From: Dipteris shenzhenensis
Lineage: Eukaryota; Polypodiophyta; Polypodiopsida; Gleicheniales
Assembly (NCBI GenBank): GCA_047967505.1
Contig: CM106539.1
Length of the DNA stretch: 64,000 nucleotides
Reading direction: 5' to 3' (one strand)
The translations under genes were made by a program, and so were the position numbers. Every line of letters begins with the position of its first letter. The first letter of the stretch is position 1. Shown piece after piece: positions 19,729 through 31,500 of the stretch. A model generated the notes under the pieces. The model did not search any database and was not told the origin of the DNA. It was given only the letters and a program-made list of their open reading frames with translations.

Positions 19729-22700
19729 ATGGCTGCACCAACCCCGTTGCGAATTCGTCCACCTGCCTTCAATGAAGGCAAGCTCGATGGGACGAATTAT
19801 ACTTTGTGGAAATTCAAGATCAGCGCGATCTTGGATTCATATGAGCTTCTGGATACTGTTCTGGGATTGGATCCAGAACCGGTTGGATCACCGAATCCAA
19901 ACAACCCCAACGTCATAACGCCACCGAATGCAGATCTTCTTCGGGCATGGAAACGAAGGAACGCAGATGCACTCTGCGCTCTTGTTACCAGTTCAAGTGA
20001 TTCTGTTTTGACTCTGATTCAGCATACAGACAAGGCAAGTGAGGCTTGGAACATACTGAAAGGTCAGTATGAAACGCGGAATCAGACCAGAATTCAAAAT
20101 CTGGAGAATATGCTTGCTGCAGAGAGGTGCTCTGATGGAGAATCAGCTGAGACATTCATCACACGGATCAAGAATCTACGTGATCAGATGGCGGCGGTTG
20201 GGATTACAAAGACCAGCGAAGAGTTGGCCAGAAGGTGCATTCGGATCCTTCCACAAAAGTACGATGCGTTGGTCACGACACTCAACACGCAGGTAAGAAA
20301 TCCACCCCTCACTTTTGAAGAGTTTAGCGCGATGCTCTTAGAGGAGGAGATGCGAATGAAGACCCGCGATGGCGGAAGTGATGCAGCATTCTCAACCACA
20401 TCCAAAGGGAAGGGTGGAGAGAAGAAGAATGGTAAGAAGAAGAAGTTTTCAGGTAAGTGCCACTACTGCAACAAAAGCGGTCACATGATCAAGGATTGCA
20501 GAAAGAAGCAGCAGGACGAAAAGAATGGCACTACACAGTCTTCTTCGAAAGGCAAGGAATCTGCCAACACAGTTGAAACTGAGTTGGAGCTATGGGTTGC
20601 AATTGAAGAAATATGCTCCTCAACAGAAGTTTCAACAACGAATGATTCGTGGCTCCTTGATAGTGGAGCGTCCCGTCACATGACCAGAAAGAAGGACTGG
20701 TATAGCTCTTTCAAGCCTCTACAAGAGCCCATGAACGTGACGGTTGGTAATAATGCAAAATGCCCTGTGGAAGGTACAGGTACTATCTCTCTTTCCATTC
20801 AAGAGGGTGAAACTAAAGAGCTTTCTGATGTATTACTAGTTCCTCAGCTAAAGAAGAACTTGCTTTCGGTTGCTGCGATAACTGATCGCAGCTTGGAGGT
20901 GCGTTTCAAGAGGACCGGAGCAGAAATCCTTAATGCAGCGGGCAAGGTGGTCGGCAAGGCAGTAAGGAAGAACAATCTCTACGAGCTGACGGCACTAACA
21001 GTCTCTTCAGGAGTGGGCATCAGTAAGGTATGGCATGAAAGATTTGGTCATCTTAGTTATCCTATTCTTTTGGAAATGCAGAAAACAGGGATGGTTGCAC
21101 ACTTGCCTGCACTCTCAAAGGTGCAGGAACCTTGTGAAGCTTGTATGATGGGCAAGCAACAAAGGAAGGCTTTTCCACATGAGAGCGGCTATCAGGCAAA
21201 GGCTCCTCTACAATTGGTTCATGCTGATCTCAGTGGGAAAGCTCCGACTCAAGCTTTGGGGGGATGTAACTACTATATGCTTATCGTCGACGACTACAGT
21301 AGATACATGTGGGTGTATTTTCTACGAGATAAGGCTGAAGCTCTTGGAAAATTCAAACAGTGGCAAAAGATGGTGGAAAACGAAAGCGGGCTGAAGGTAA
21401 AGAAGCTTCGCACGGATCGAGGAGGAGAGTTCCTGTCAAAAGAGTTCGACACATACTTGCACGAGAATGGCATTAAGCGCCAACTCACGACTGCACATAC
21501 TCCGCAACAAAATGGTGTTGTAGAGCGTCGCAATCGTACTGCCATGGAGATGGCACGATGCATGGCACTAGGTAAAGGATTGCCTAAGTCTTTTTGGGCT
21601 GAGGCAGTCAATACAGCAGTCTACATCCTCAATCGAAGCTTCACAAAGGCCTTGACGGGCAAAACACCTTTGGAGGCTTACTCAGGTAAAAAGCCTTCCG
21701 CTTCTCATTTCAGAACATTTGGATGTGAGTGCTTTGTTCATGTTCCAGATAGCACCAGAAAGAAATTAGATCCAAAGAGCAGAAAGTGTATCTTCATGGG
21801 CTATAGCCAGGAGTCAAAGGCGTACCGGCTATATGATCCAGAGGCAAAGAAGATCGTGGTCAGTCGTGATGTGGTGTTTTGGGAACAGCCACATACAGTG
21901 GAGGAGGAGGTATGCCCTTCCACTTTATCATCAGCCATAAAAGTAACTCACCTTGTGCCCGTATCTAAAGCAGAGTTGCAGAATGAGGAGGAGTACTTCG
22001 AGGAACAGACTCCACCAACACCACAACATGCCTTGGCTCCACAAGGTAAGCCACTTCCAAAGTGGGCAAGGCAGCTCTTTGATGAGAAGAATCCGGTTCC
22101 AGACTTGGCGGAGTCATCTGCAGATGGACTTCGACGATCAAAGAGGATAGAGGAGCAGAAAAGGGCTTCTGAACACATAGTCAATATGGCCTTGATGGCT
22201 GAGATTATGAAAGTTCAAGAGCCTACGAATTTGGATGAGGCAATGGTGGATCCAAATTGGAAAGCTGCCATGCAAGAGGAGTATGACAGCATCATGAAGA
22301 ATCAGACTTGGGACTTGGTTGATCGTCCAGAAAAAAGGAAGATCATTGGTACCAAATGGGTATGGAAGGCCAAGTACAAATCTGATGGATCTTTGGAAAA
22401 GTACAAGGCTAGGCTTGTTGCACAAGGATACTCTCAAGTTGAAGGCTTTGATTTTGAGGATTCCTTTGCTCCTACAGCAAGGATGACAACTATTCGGGTG
22501 GTACTTGCCTTGGCTGCTCATAAGCAGTGGCCGGTGTTTCAAATGGACGTGAAATCTGCGTTCTTGAATGGACATCTCAAGGAGGAGGTATATGTGTTCC
22601 AGCCACCAGGATTTGAGGTGCCCAATTCAGAGAACAAGGTTTGCAAACTAAAGAAGGCATTGTACGGGCTGAAACAGGCCCCAAGGGCATGGTACCAACG

Positions 22701-23742
22701 GATTGATAGCTTTCTCATATCTATTGGTTTCTCAAAAAGTGCTTCTGATGCTAACCTGTATGTTTGTAAGCAGGATGGCAAGTATGTGGTAATAGTCCTT
22801 TACGTGGATGACTTGATCATCACAGGAGATCATGAGAAGATGCTGCAACAGTTGAGGGAGTCGTTGAGTTCCGAGTTTGAGATGACAGATTTGGGGCTCA
22901 TGCACTTTTGCCTCGGCATTGAGGTTTGGCAAAAACCTGGCAGGATTTTCATCTCTCAGCAGAGATATGCTCGCGAGATCTTGAAGGCATTCGGTATGAC
23001 CGAGTGTAAGGACGTGGTCTCTCCCATGGAGGTGAATGGTAAGCTCTCAGTGGAGGATGCATCACCACTTGTCGACATCAAGGAGTATAGGAAACTTGTG
23101 GGGAGTCTCATTTTTCTGTGCAACACTAGACCTGATATCAGCTTTGCAGTTGGTGTACTTAGTAGGTTCTCAAATCAACCTCGAGAGAACCATTGGAAAG
23201 CAGGGATGCGTGTGCTAAAGTACGTGAAAGGTACACTAGAGTATGGCATTACCTACAGAGCAGGGAAGACCTTGGCGGGTTACTGTGACTCAAATTGGGC
23301 GGGAGATTGTGATTCTAGAAAGTCAGTTTCTGGATATTGTTTCTCACTTGGTTCAGGAGTGTTCTCTTGGATTAGCAAGAAGCAACCAATAGTGGCACTA
23401 TCTTCGACGGAAGCTGAGTACAAGGCAGCATGCATTGCTGCTTGTGAAGCAGTTTGGCTAAGGAGGATCTTGCAAGACATAGGAGTTCCAATCGAAGATG
23501 CGACGGTTCTAAAATGCGACAATCAAAGTTGCATGGCCATTGCAAAGAATCCTGTGTTCCATGCTCGTACAAAGCACATAGAGATCCAGTATCACTACGT
23601 ACGAGAGCTCATCGAGGATGGAGTCATAGAGCTGGAGTATTGTCCCACAGAGGACAATTGCGCAGACATCTTCACGAAGGCTCTTGGGAGTGATTTATTG
23701 TTGCGGCATCTACATCGACTCGGCATTGGTCCGAACACGTAG
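19729..23742 (+). CDS. Copia A gag-pol polyprotein, intact
   Basis: A single 1,337-residue polyprotein for the retrotransposition cycle. I chose ATG 19729; the GTG just before it at 19726 is in frame but a poorer start. Gag occupies about residues 1-240, then a basic linker and the zinc knuckle C-x2-C-x4-H-x4-C at 244-257. Retropepsin has its Asp at 311 (L-L-D-S-G-A-S). The pre-integrase H-H-C-C region is about 430-480. The integrase core has Asp500, Asp563 and Glu599 (D-D-35-E). RT begins near 855, with Asp940 and the catalytic Y-V-D-D at 1025-1028. RNase H has Asp1187 and Glu1230 (S-T-E-A-E-Y), and the frame ends with the usual A-D-I-F-T-K-A-L. No stop, frameshift or lost catalytic residue is seen. 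Gag and pol share one frame, as in most plant Copias, so proteolysis or splicing must set their ratio. Confidence 0.97.
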   Translation: MAAPTPLRIRPPAFNEGKLDGTNYTLWKFKISAILDSYELLDTVLGLDPEPVGSPNPNNPNVITPPNADLLRAWKRRNADALCALVTSSSDSVLTLIQHTDKASEAWNILKGQYETRNQTRIQNLENMLAAERCSDGESAETFITRIKNLRDQMAAVGITKTSEELARRCIRILPQKYDALVTTLNTQVRNPPLTFEEFSAMLLEEEMRMKTRDGGSDAAFSTTSKGKGGEKKNGKKKKFSGKCHYCNKSGHMIKDCRKKQQDEKNGTTQSSSKGKESANTVETELELWVAIEEICSSTEVSTTNDSWLLDSGASRHMTRKKDWYSSFKPLQEPMNVTVGNNAKCPVEGTGTISLSIQEGETKELSDVLLVPQLKKNLLSVAAITDRSLEVRFKRTGAEILNAAGKVVGKAVRKNNLYELTALTVSSGVGISKVWHERFGHLSYPILLEMQKTGMVAHLPALSKVQEPCEACMMGKQQRKAFPHESGYQAKAPLQLVHADLSGKAPTQALGGCNYYMLIVDDYSRYMWVYFLRDKAEALGKFKQWQKMVENESGLKVKKLRTDRGGEFLSKEFDTYLHENGIKRQLTTAHTPQQNGVVERRNRTAMEMARCMALGKGLPKSFWAEAVNTAVYILNRSFTKALTGKTPLEAYSGKKPSASHFRTFGCECFVHVPDSTRKKLDPKSRKCIFMGYSQESKAYRLYDPEAKKIVVSRDVVFWEQPHTVEEEVCPSTLSSAIKVTHLVPVSKAELQNEEEYFEEQTPPTPQHALAPQGKPLPKWARQLFDEKNPVPDLAESSADGLRRSKRIEEQKRASEHIVNMALMAEIMKVQEPTNLDEAMVDPNWKAAMQEEYDSIMKNQTWDLVDRPEKRKIIGTKWVWKAKYKSDGSLEKYKARLVAQGYSQVEGFDFEDSFAPTARMTTIRVVLALAAHKQWPVFQMDVKSAFLNGHLKEEVYVFQPPGFEVPNSENKVCKLKKALYGLKQAPRAWYQRIDSFLISIGFSKSASDANLYVCKQDGKYVVIVLYVDDLIITGDHEKMLQQLRESLSSEFEMTDLGLMHFCLGIEVWQKPGRIFISQQRYAREILKAFGMTECKDVVSPMEVNGKLSVEDASPLVDIKEYRKLVGSLIFLCNTRPDISFAVGVLSRFSNQPRENHWKAGMRVLKYVKGTLEYGITYRAGKTLAGYCDSNWAGDCDSRKSVSGYCFSLGSGVFSWISKKQPIVALSSTEAEYKAACIAACEAVWLRRILQDIGVPIEDATVLKCDNQSCMAIAKNPVFHARTKHIEIQYHYVRELIEDGVIELEYCPTEDNCADIFTKALGSDLLLRHLHRLGIGPNT

Positions 23743-23757
23743 TTCATCTTCGGGTGA

Positions 23758-23771
23758 ACATTGAGGGGGGG
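23758..23771 (+). promoter_or_regulatory. Polypurine tract of Copia A
   Basis: A purine run with seven or eight consecutive G just before the TGTTAG start of the 3' LTR; primes plus-strand synthesis. Confidence 0.9.
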
Positions 23772-24464
23772 TGTTAGAGTTAGCTCAAATGTCCACCTCT
23801 CATGTAACCCACCAATATTCTGTGTACCCAATGTTGTAAGGCCCCCATATGAGGAGAAGCCATGATGGGTATCAGATATTGGGAGGGATCCCCAGTTTAG
23901 ACACTGGAAGGGGTCTTAGAGTAGACCAGATGGTTATGAGACGGCTTAGGAGCCAAGAGTAGATACCCGTCTGCACAAAGGGGGGGTTCGGGGGGGCGAT
24001 AGCCCCCCCGATAGCAGGGGGTCCGGGGGGCGCAGGCCCCCGGTGGGGGTCTGGGGACAAAGCCCCCAGCGGCAAGGTCCGGGGGCTGCCGGTAGCCCCA
24101 GGCCCGACGGTATGACCTATGTGCGATCCTTCATCTGCCCGACGGCATGTTTTCTGAAGGGTCGGTGGTCTTCCAGGCCGACTGTCTATTAGGCCGACTG
24201 CCTATTACAGGGCCGACCGTCAACCACTTACACTATATAAGTGGCCACCCCCTATCATCAGATCACCAGTTCTTCACGCTCATAGTCCTCCGTCCAGCAT
24301 CTGTCTAGATCACCATCGAAGCTCTGTCTGTAGAGCGCACGGGTGGACAGCCAACCATCAGTTGTATCAGCAGTTTGGTATATCAGAATTTTTGTATTCT
24401 CTCCAGCTTTCCATCGTGTACTTGCGTTTTGTTGTTATCTTCCGCTGCGTACTATTTTCTTACA
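23772..24464 (+). repeat. 3' LTR of Copia A
   Basis: 693 bp, the same length as the 5' LTR and differing at three positions without indels. It carries its own TATA box at 24234-24240, so it could drive transcription outward into Copia B. Confidence 0.97.
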
Positions 24465-24469
24465 GAGTA
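24465..24469. repeat. Target-site duplication, right copy
   Basis: GAGTA following the TTACA end of the 3' LTR. Confidence 0.97.
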
Positions 24470-25964
24470 TGCTATGCAATCAGAGATGAGTTCACTTATG
24501 AAGAATAAGACTTGGGACTTGGTTTCTTTGCCACATGGAAAGAAAGCATTGCCATGTAAATGGGTCTACAAAATGAAGGTCACAAGTGATGATGTGCCTA
24601 GGTACAAGGCCCGTTTGGTTGCTAAAGGGTTCAAGCAAGAGAAGGGTGTGGACTTTGATGAGATATTCTCTCCGGTTGTGAAGATGACCACACTTAGATG
24701 CATGCTTGGACTAGTGGCATCAGAGGATATGGAGCTTATGCAGATGGATGTCAAGACAGCTTTCTTGCATGGGGATTTGCATGAGGAAATTTACATGGTG
24801 CAGCCGGAAGGCTTTGAAGAAAAGGGCAAAGAGCATTTAGTTTGCAAGCTGAAGAAGAGTCTCTATGGTCTTAAGCAAGCACCTAGAGAATGGTATCAGA
24901 AGTTTGATGCTTTCATTCGGTCCCAGGGTTTTAGAAGGAGTGAAATTGATCACTGCCTCTACACTAAAAGGGCTAAGGATAGTAGCCTGATAATCCTGGC
25001 ACTATATGTGGATGATATGCTATTGGCTAGCAAGAATACTTATGAGCTAGATGCCTTAAAGGCCAAGTTGCATGAGGCCTTTGATATGAAGGATTTGGGA
25101 TTTGCAAGTCATATTCTTGGTATGCGCATCACGCGTGATCGAGGTAGGAAACTCCTTTGGCTTTCACAAAAAGAGTATGTTACAAAAGTATTGCAGCGTT
25201 TCAATATGGAGGGGGGGAAGGCAGTGAGTACTCCATTGCCTCCATATGTGAAACTAAGTCATACAGATAGTCCCAAATCAGATGAGGAAAGGGACATGAT
25301 GGCCAAGGTTCCTTATGCATCAGCAGTTGGAAGTCTTATGTATGCTATGATAGCTACTAGACCAGACATTGCATTTGCAGTGGGAGTTGTTAGCCGGTAT
25401 ATGGCTAATCTAGGAAAGAGGCATTGGGAGGCAGTTAAGTGCATCATGAGGTACATGAAGGGTACCAAGGAGATGTGCATCTGCTTTGGTAAAGGAGACA
25501 TGCGTGTACTTGGGTACACAGATTCAGACTATGCAGGGCATGTGGATAGTAGGAGATCCACTTCTGGTTATGTGTTCACCTTTGCAGGTGGTGCAATGTC
25601 GTGGATGTCTCGCGCACAAAAGTGCGTTGCTTTGTCTACCACAGAGGCTGAGTATGTTGCAGCCACAGAGGATTGCAAGGAGGCTATATGGCTTGATCGG
25701 CTAGTGGGAGATTTGGGGATTCATACAGGTGTACCGACATTGCATAGTGATTCCATGAGTGCTATTCAGCCAGCACGGAATCCGGTCTTTCATGCAAAGA
25801 CCAAACACATTGAGGTCAGGTACTATTTCATTAGGGAGGTACTTGAGGACAAGCGCATAGAGCTTGTCAAGGTTCATACAGATGATAACCCTGTAGATAT
25901 GCTGACGAAGAGTCTACCTAGTCAGCGGTTTGAGTATTGTCGTGTATTGATGGGCATTGGATAG
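24465..25964 (+). pseudogene. Copia B reverse transcriptase and RNase H
   Basis: This is the 3' half of Copia B, open from the insertion site to the TAG at 25962-25964, about 500 codons. It begins in the IN-RT linker, then K-N-K-T-W-D-L-V and K-W-V-Y-K-M-K start the RT. Q-M-D-V-K-T-A-F-L-H-G near 24740 carries the first catalytic Asp and Y-V-D-D at 25005-25016 the other two. [11 protein letters not shown] and G-S-L-M-Y-A-M-I are typical. RNase H follows with Y-T-D-S-D-Y-A-G near 25515, S-T-T-E-A-E-Y near 25640 and H-S-D-S near 25745. No stops. The only visible lesions of B are its 5' truncation and the insertion of A. An upstream open reading through the LTR (from 24375) is accidental. Confidence 0.95.
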
Positions 25965-26006
25965 TATGCTCACTGGTTGTTCTCCCTTAAAGGCATATTG
26001 TCCTTT

Positions 26007-26190
26007 AAGTGGGAGGTTGTGGGGGTTAAAGGTCACTATGACTTTACCCCAGTTATGTACAATACTCAAACACATATATAAATGAATGAAAAAGAAGATT
26101 AGGGTGGTTCTGCACCCACCAAAACTTGTGTGGCTCTCTGTTTCTCTCTCTCCCTCTTTCGTTCTTGCTTCTGTTGAGAGCACTCTCACA
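26007..26190 (+). repeat. Polypurine tract and 3' LTR of Copia B
   Basis: AAGTGGGAGGT (26007-26017) precedes TGTGGGGGTTAAAGG at 26018, a plausible LTR start. ATATATAAAT near 26074 is a TATA candidate, followed by a CT-rich R-like stretch. The right boundary is a guess (CTCTCACA near 26190), because the 5' LTR is lost. Confidence 0.6.
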
Positions 26191-26936
26191 AAACACACTC
26201 CACCACAAGGCGTGTCAAAGAAACAAGAAAGTTGAATTGTGCTTGGTCTCCATTTCCTTGCAAACGGTCCCTCCAAAATCATCATCAACCAAGGTAGCAA
26301 AGGGAACCCACCATCACCAACAATATACTCTCTGAAGATATGCCTCCCAATGATGACAGGGACACCACCCAAACACTCTCTAGCCTAGCACTTTTTGAAG
26401 AATGTGTTGTTGTTGCGAAGAGGTTGCAAATGACTCTCTTGTTGTTGTTACATCCTGGCCACCCTGTGAAGATGTCTATGAACCTCATGTTAGATCTAGT
26501 CCACTATCGCTTGCACTATCATGTTGTAATATTCTTATGTTTGTCATACCAGTGTACATTGTTCTTGTTCGGAGGAAGATAAAGAAGAATATGTGTGCAG
26601 TGAATAGAGCTGCAACAATTAGAGAACCCATAAAGTGTACGGAACCCAGCCTTCACTTCATCCATCTTGGACTGTGTCTCGGGCGATCGATGAATAGCAC
26701 GAGATGCTCGTAGCCTCAATGCATCAATAAATTAGCTCACAAAGCGACAAGTTGTGGACTTCCACACCCAAACTACTCAGATATGTACTTGTATTTGTGG
26801 CCTGAAGCAAGGTGAAGCAAGCAAATGGAGACTTTCTTCTCCAGTGAAAATACCTAGCCAGTCACATCACGCAGGCCAGGAGGAATGGGACCGTGTTGCA
26901 AGTCCTCATGCAGCATGTCACACAGGTGCATGTAAA
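26191..26936. other. Spacer, no gene seen
   Basis: No motif-bearing frame. It may include the rest of the LTR of B and older flanking DNA. Confidence 0.4.
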
Positions 26937-27490
26937 ATCTCTCCAATGTCATCTATTTAGTACAATTCAACCATGGAATAGGCAAAAATAACATAGAAAA
27001 TGGTCTAACAATCAAGGCAAATGCCTAGTTCTATGAAAACCAATTACTATGCCTTATTACCATATAACCAAAGCCACAACATTAAGCAGTGCATGCAGTG
27101 TGTGAGAAAGGGCACACACGATATCTTGAATCTGATGAATTTACTTCAATATACTCAAAGGACACACACAATCCTCTCCAATGTGATCTATTTAGTACAA
27201 TTCAACCATGGAGTAGACAAACATAACATAGTAAATGGTCTAACAATCAAGGCAAATGCCTACCACTATAAAACCCAATTACCTTGCCTTAGTACTACAA
27301 AATCAAATTATCATGCCCTAACAATCAATACATATTCAAGAAGCCATAGAATTAAGCATTGCATGCAGTGTGTGATAAAGGGCACATATGATGTCTTGAA
27401 TGTGATCAATTTTGTTCAATACAATCATAATGACAGCAAAGATGTAGATAGAAAAGTGTCCACTACTCAAGGCAAATGCCTACTATGACT
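26937..27490. repeat. Tandem repeat, about 235-270-bp unit, 2.3 copies
   Basis: ATCTATTTAGTACAATTCAA occurs near 26950 and 27187; GCATGCAGTGTGTGA near 27089 and 27362; CAAGGCAAATGCCTA near 27012, 27249 and 27469. The order is kept in each copy, so this is a diverged tandem array. An open reading through it (27021-27488) is a by-product. Confidence 0.8.
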
Positions 27491-28443
27491 ATCTGCAGAT
27501 GCAACAATTTCTCCAAAGCACCAGCAAATATTGGTATGATCTGTAGGTTTAGATCCATGCTCCACTTACTAACTTCTAGACTCACCTTGTGCCTATTGTT
27601 ATGCTCGCACTTTGCATCTTTAAATGTCTGGTCCAAGTTCAGGTTTCCCTCCTCAATTCTCTGCTCTATGGTTCTCCACTTTGTCTTCCTACATATGCTA
27701 GTAGATGAAGGCTTGTCATCACTTTCTAACACTTCCTTGTCATATCCACCTCCAATGTAGTATCGGTTGCAGTCGCCCTAGGTGGAGAATGTTGCTCTTG
27801 CACTTCAAAAGCAAAGAAGAAAGAATAGCCTTACATTTGGATCAAATGAAATGCAACCAAGTATTATAGAAGGAAGATACCATCGTCAAAAGTGTTCAAC
27901 ACATCTGCAATGGGGTCAATACACCTATCCCGCTTGAAAATGGGATGCATGATATCCCATAGCTTCTTTGAGAACCTTGTGACTTTCATCCTCTCAGTAG
28001 TGTATTGCTTCAGAGTCAAGGACCAATACGAAGGTTTCCCTAAAGGGATATCCACTTTGTAGTCCCTCGTCCATTGATCCTGAGGCCATATCTTAGAGTA
28101 CTTATCACGAGCTTGCTCCCACGTCACTTGGAGGCCTTTCTCACCACAATCGCGTGCAATGCGTTGCCATTGCTCCTCATGTGTTTTTAACTATTGCATG
28201 AGGCCACCCTCCTTCAGGGCGTTGATCAAAAGCAGCCTTGCATAGGCACAATATCTCCACTACCTCGATAGACAAAACAATTCCATCTCCATCCTCGTCA
28301 TTTATAGACTTGGATGCTTTGGCCTTGGATTTTAGAGCCTGCTCACTTGTTTGTGCCACATCTTCAGTCGTATCATTGGTTCTCAGATTGGTATTTGCGG
28401 GCTGCTGCATTTCCTCTAGTTGGGATGATGGTACTATGTCCAC
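27463..28443 (-). pseudogene. SANT/trihelix-like DNA-binding protein, broken
   Basis: On the minus strand an N-terminal acidic/polar region (from 28443) leads into C-K-A-A-F-D-Q-R-P-E-G-G-W, then E-E-Q-W-Q-R-I-A-R, W-E-Q-A-R-D-K-Y and F-S-K-K-L-W-D-I-M, the helix pattern of Myb/SANT-like domains in trihelix factors and Harbinger-type transposon DNA-binding proteins. The two halves are in different frames; the shift maps to a run of five A near 28178-28182. The second frame ends at 27864, but GGTATCT near 27879 could be a splice donor, with acceptor CACCTAG near 27769 leading to a third open stretch (27766-27463) rich in K, E and L and probably coiled coil. A single-base error in the A-run would restore it, so a live gene is not excluded. 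Upstream 28.44-28.84 kb has no clear promoter. Confidence 0.5.
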
Positions 28444-28843
28444 AGATCAAGAATGAAGGATTCTTGTGAATCCATGTTCAAATCCAACATTGGAAGTTGT
28501 GGAAGGTTTAAAATTTGGGGAGGGTACAAAGGCGAGATGGGGGGAGGAGTTTGTGAGGACAATGTAGTTCACAAGGCCACTGGTTGGTAGGAAGTTGGGG
28601 AGGACCATTCATTTAAAAACCATGGGAGGAGAATGGATATGAGTAAGCCATGGGTGCACCTACATTAGGATGCACACATCAACCCATAAGCATGGGGTGG
28701 AGCATTATAAAATTAGCCCAACTTTAAAAAATTAGCATTTCATGTCATGCCATTTTAGAAAGAGTAGAGAAAACTTAAAGTGTAGCTTTATGCAAGCACT
28801 AGACATAAATGTGTATCTTTGGCATAGAAAAGAGAAGCATTCA

Positions 28844-29437
28844 CTAGCGCTTAAAAGGATATTTATGCAAAGGTAAAGAACGAGAGACTTTGCAGTTGAG
28901 GAACATGTAGGCCATAATGCGTGGTCTCGATTCTAGCATTGTCCTACAATGGGAGCTTCGAAACTGCGGAATACATGGCCTACGTGGTTCGACTCCGCAA
29001 AGTGAAGGAAATGTAGAGGATTGTACGTACTTTTGGACGTTGTGTAGTAGATTAGGGTCAAATAATCGTTTGTCTTTGTAAACATCGGAGAACAAATGGC
29101 GTTTAGCAAAACAATTGTGATTCAATACAGCAACCAGGAACTTTGAGAAGTTTAAAAGTGATCTACAATGTGAACACAAAATACCTTTTTGAAGGAAACC
29201 TTTAAGCAATGATCGAATGAAAGGGTGCCATACTATCTTTAATTCTTGCCAAGAGGGCAATACATTAGGTAAGCACTGCATTCGCCAAAGCAAATAGATA
29301 GTAGTGAAAGAAAATACAACATGTGTTCTAACAATGCAACATATGTGTTCAACAATGCAACAATATTCTATTGAGGTCTTAAACACAAAGCTGTGGCAAT
29401 GGTTTGATGTTCTGAATAGTTTACAGAACACAAACAA
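28844..29437 (-). other. 197-codon open frame, unrecognised
   Basis: A fairly long minus-strand frame rich in C, F, H, L and R, with no domain, signal peptide or repeat that I recognise. Codon composition looks unplanned and no neighbour supports it. Probably a chance frame; listed because of its length. Confidence 0.15.
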
Positions 29438-29943
29438 GTCATTGGACTTGCAACGTGCAAGTCATCGATATTCAAAGTCCTGCAATAATGCAGAGTGAGT
29501 TGAGTCCTTGTGCTTCCTAAATTGAACTTGGTGGAAAGGGGGGACGAGCATTTTTCGAGCGAAATCTTCCGAGCGTCCGAGTGAAGGGAAAAAAAAGCTT
29601 CCAACTATGCAAAAATATGACAAAAATGGATCAGAAGAAGACATAGTTTCACTTAGAAATATGAAAAGTATTATAGGAATGCCTATTTTATACACGAATA
29701 TTTATGTGAATCTTTGGGAATGGTGAGAACATAATGGGATGGCTTTTGAAGAAACCCACATGTAGAGTAGACTTCTCTATGAAAATTCCCTTATGATCCT
29801 TCTTACAACTTTTTACTTAATAGGGGGTGACATTGAAAAACCTCTCTCACCCTATCTTCATGAAAGGGTTTCTCCAAAGAAAACTCATTGAAGCAAACCA
29901 TCAAGGTAGTTTCGCCAGTGAAACCCCTTTGAACAAGGTCTTT

Positions 29944-29973
29944 CAAGGTAGTTTCGCTGGCGAAACTACCTTG
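29944..29973. repeat. Perfect 14-bp-arm palindrome
   Basis: CAAGGTAGTTTCGC and its exact reverse complement are separated by TG. A related imperfect copy, with GTTTCGCCAGTGAAAC at its core, lies about 40 bp upstream (near 29908-29923), and a run resembling it recurs near 44498-44515. Confidence 0.9.
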
Positions 29974-30560
29974 GACAGCACTTTTAAAAGTGACATAACT
30001 TTCACATCCAATGTCCAAATATAGTCATTCAGCCACTCGAATTGATCGGAAAACCCATTTGAGCACATCTATGGGGTTATATTTTGGAAAACCTTGCATA
30101 TATAGTATTAAATATTACATGTATTTTATGAGAGTGATATATAAGCCCAAGTTAATACTTATTTACAGTAATTTAAACTTCTGTAGAAACATGTTCATAA
30201 ATATATTATTATTAATACTATAAAAACACTTGAAAGATATTGCCATATGATATAAATGTGTTTAATAAGTAATTATTTATGTATAATATTATTATGTTGA
30301 GAGTGATTATGAGGGACGTTTCTTAAATGAATTATTTTTCAATACTTTTTTATTGTAATAACAAGGGTACAAAGGGATGTTTATGAATAAGAAGATTTAT
30401 GTTATGTAAAAATGAATGAGTGACTAGTTTGTATATTTTTATGATAAAGGGATCTAGTTTTAATGAAAATAAAAGTGTAAAAACCATGTTTCTTAAAGAA
30501 ATACTATTTTTAAAATCTCTTGAAAAACACGCTCTTATAAACTTGCTCATAGGTTTTTGC
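29974..30560. other. Very AT-rich spacer, no gene
   Basis: Long A/T stretches with many stops in all frames. No coding or RNA feature seen. Confidence 0.5.
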
Positions 30561-31500
30561 TCGTAAAATTGACGCATCCAAAGAAAGGAAGCTCCACGGA
30601 AGCTCATTGAGCGCAGGCTTTTGCCTGACGACTAGTTCCTAGAAATTGCTGGTTTGTAAAAATTTAGAAATCCTTAAAAACACGACTCTTGGGTTGTCAA
30701 GGGAGCTGGAATTGGGAAGTCGTGGATGCTAGCATGGGAAAGCTTTGTCTGCTTTGTCCGATGGACTAGCCTCAGCTCTTTTACGGAGCTTGCCCCGGTT
30801 GGTCTCCGTCCACCACAAGCTTGCGCCCACCCATCACGTCTTTCGTGCCACAGACTGCAAAGCGAGGATTGAGGCGTGGCCACACACTGGATATGCCATG
30901 GACGTAATGTAGCTGCCACTCGCAAACGATGGATGAGACGATGAGTTTCCCAAACGAAGTAGTCATACTTCCTCTTCCCAGTTAAAGGCGGCCTCCACGG
31001 CATGCATATTAAAACAAGCTCTTCGTTTGTCACAAACTTGTATCGACTTCTCAGTGAGTGTCATACAATAAAGAATCGTGAGTGTTGACTGGTTCGAGAG
31101 TGGATGCATGTTGGAGAGTTCGAATGACAGTTTGGTGAAGAAGAACAGTGGGAAATGAAATGCAAACAAGTAGTATAGAAGGACGACAAAAATAATAAAC
31201 AAGAGGAGCCATGAGGTACTTACGGAGTTGTTGTTGAGGGCGGTGCGACGACAAAAATAATAAACAAGAGGAGCCATGAGGTACTTACGGAGTTGTTGTT
31301 GAGGGCGGTGCACCACAGGGAACTTTTCCACGACGAGCAAAATGCAAAATGGCCAGTAGGAGGAGGGAGTGAGAGGCGTGCATAGGGCTATGCCGGTGGA
31401 GGTCTTGGGATACCGGGTGTTTGGCGCGAGCTTGGAGCCAGGCTGTAATAGGTAGGCGACATGTCCGGAAAAACTACCAATTAGAATAAATAGAGGGCCA
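30561..31500. other. GC-richer segment with unassigned minus-strand frames
   Basis: Open frames on the minus strand (30674-31033 and 30963-31340) show no known motif and overlap one another. They cross a perfect 65-bp duplication. It could be a fragment of a gene or its promoter; I cannot say more. Confidence 0.25.
31182..31311. repeat. Perfect 65-bp tandem duplication
   Basis: The unit starting GACGACAAAAATAATAAACA at 31182 is repeated at 31247 with no difference that I can see, so it is recent or an assembly artefact. Confidence 0.9.

Larger units (their letters stand above)
18956..24464 (+). mobile_element. Copia A, complete and young
   Basis: A full Ty1/Copia retrotransposon of 5,509 bp: two 693-bp LTRs, primer-binding site, one gag-pol frame without stops, polypurine tract and a perfect 5-bp target duplication. 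The LTRs differ at three sites (19259/24075, 19452/24268 and 19476/24292), all transitions, or 0.43%. Since LTRs are identical at insertion, this is recent. It lies inside Copia B, which must be older. Everything needed for movement in cis is present, so it may be autonomous. Confidence 0.98.

Noticed and set aside
24375-24464. N-terminal extension upstream of the Copia B RT, starting at 24375
   Set aside because: It reads through the end of the 3' LTR of A and is not part of the B polyprotein.
28844-29437. Pentatricopeptide-repeat-like gene
   Set aside because: I looked for the 35-residue repeat pattern in all frames and could not find it reliably; kept only as an unrecognised frame.
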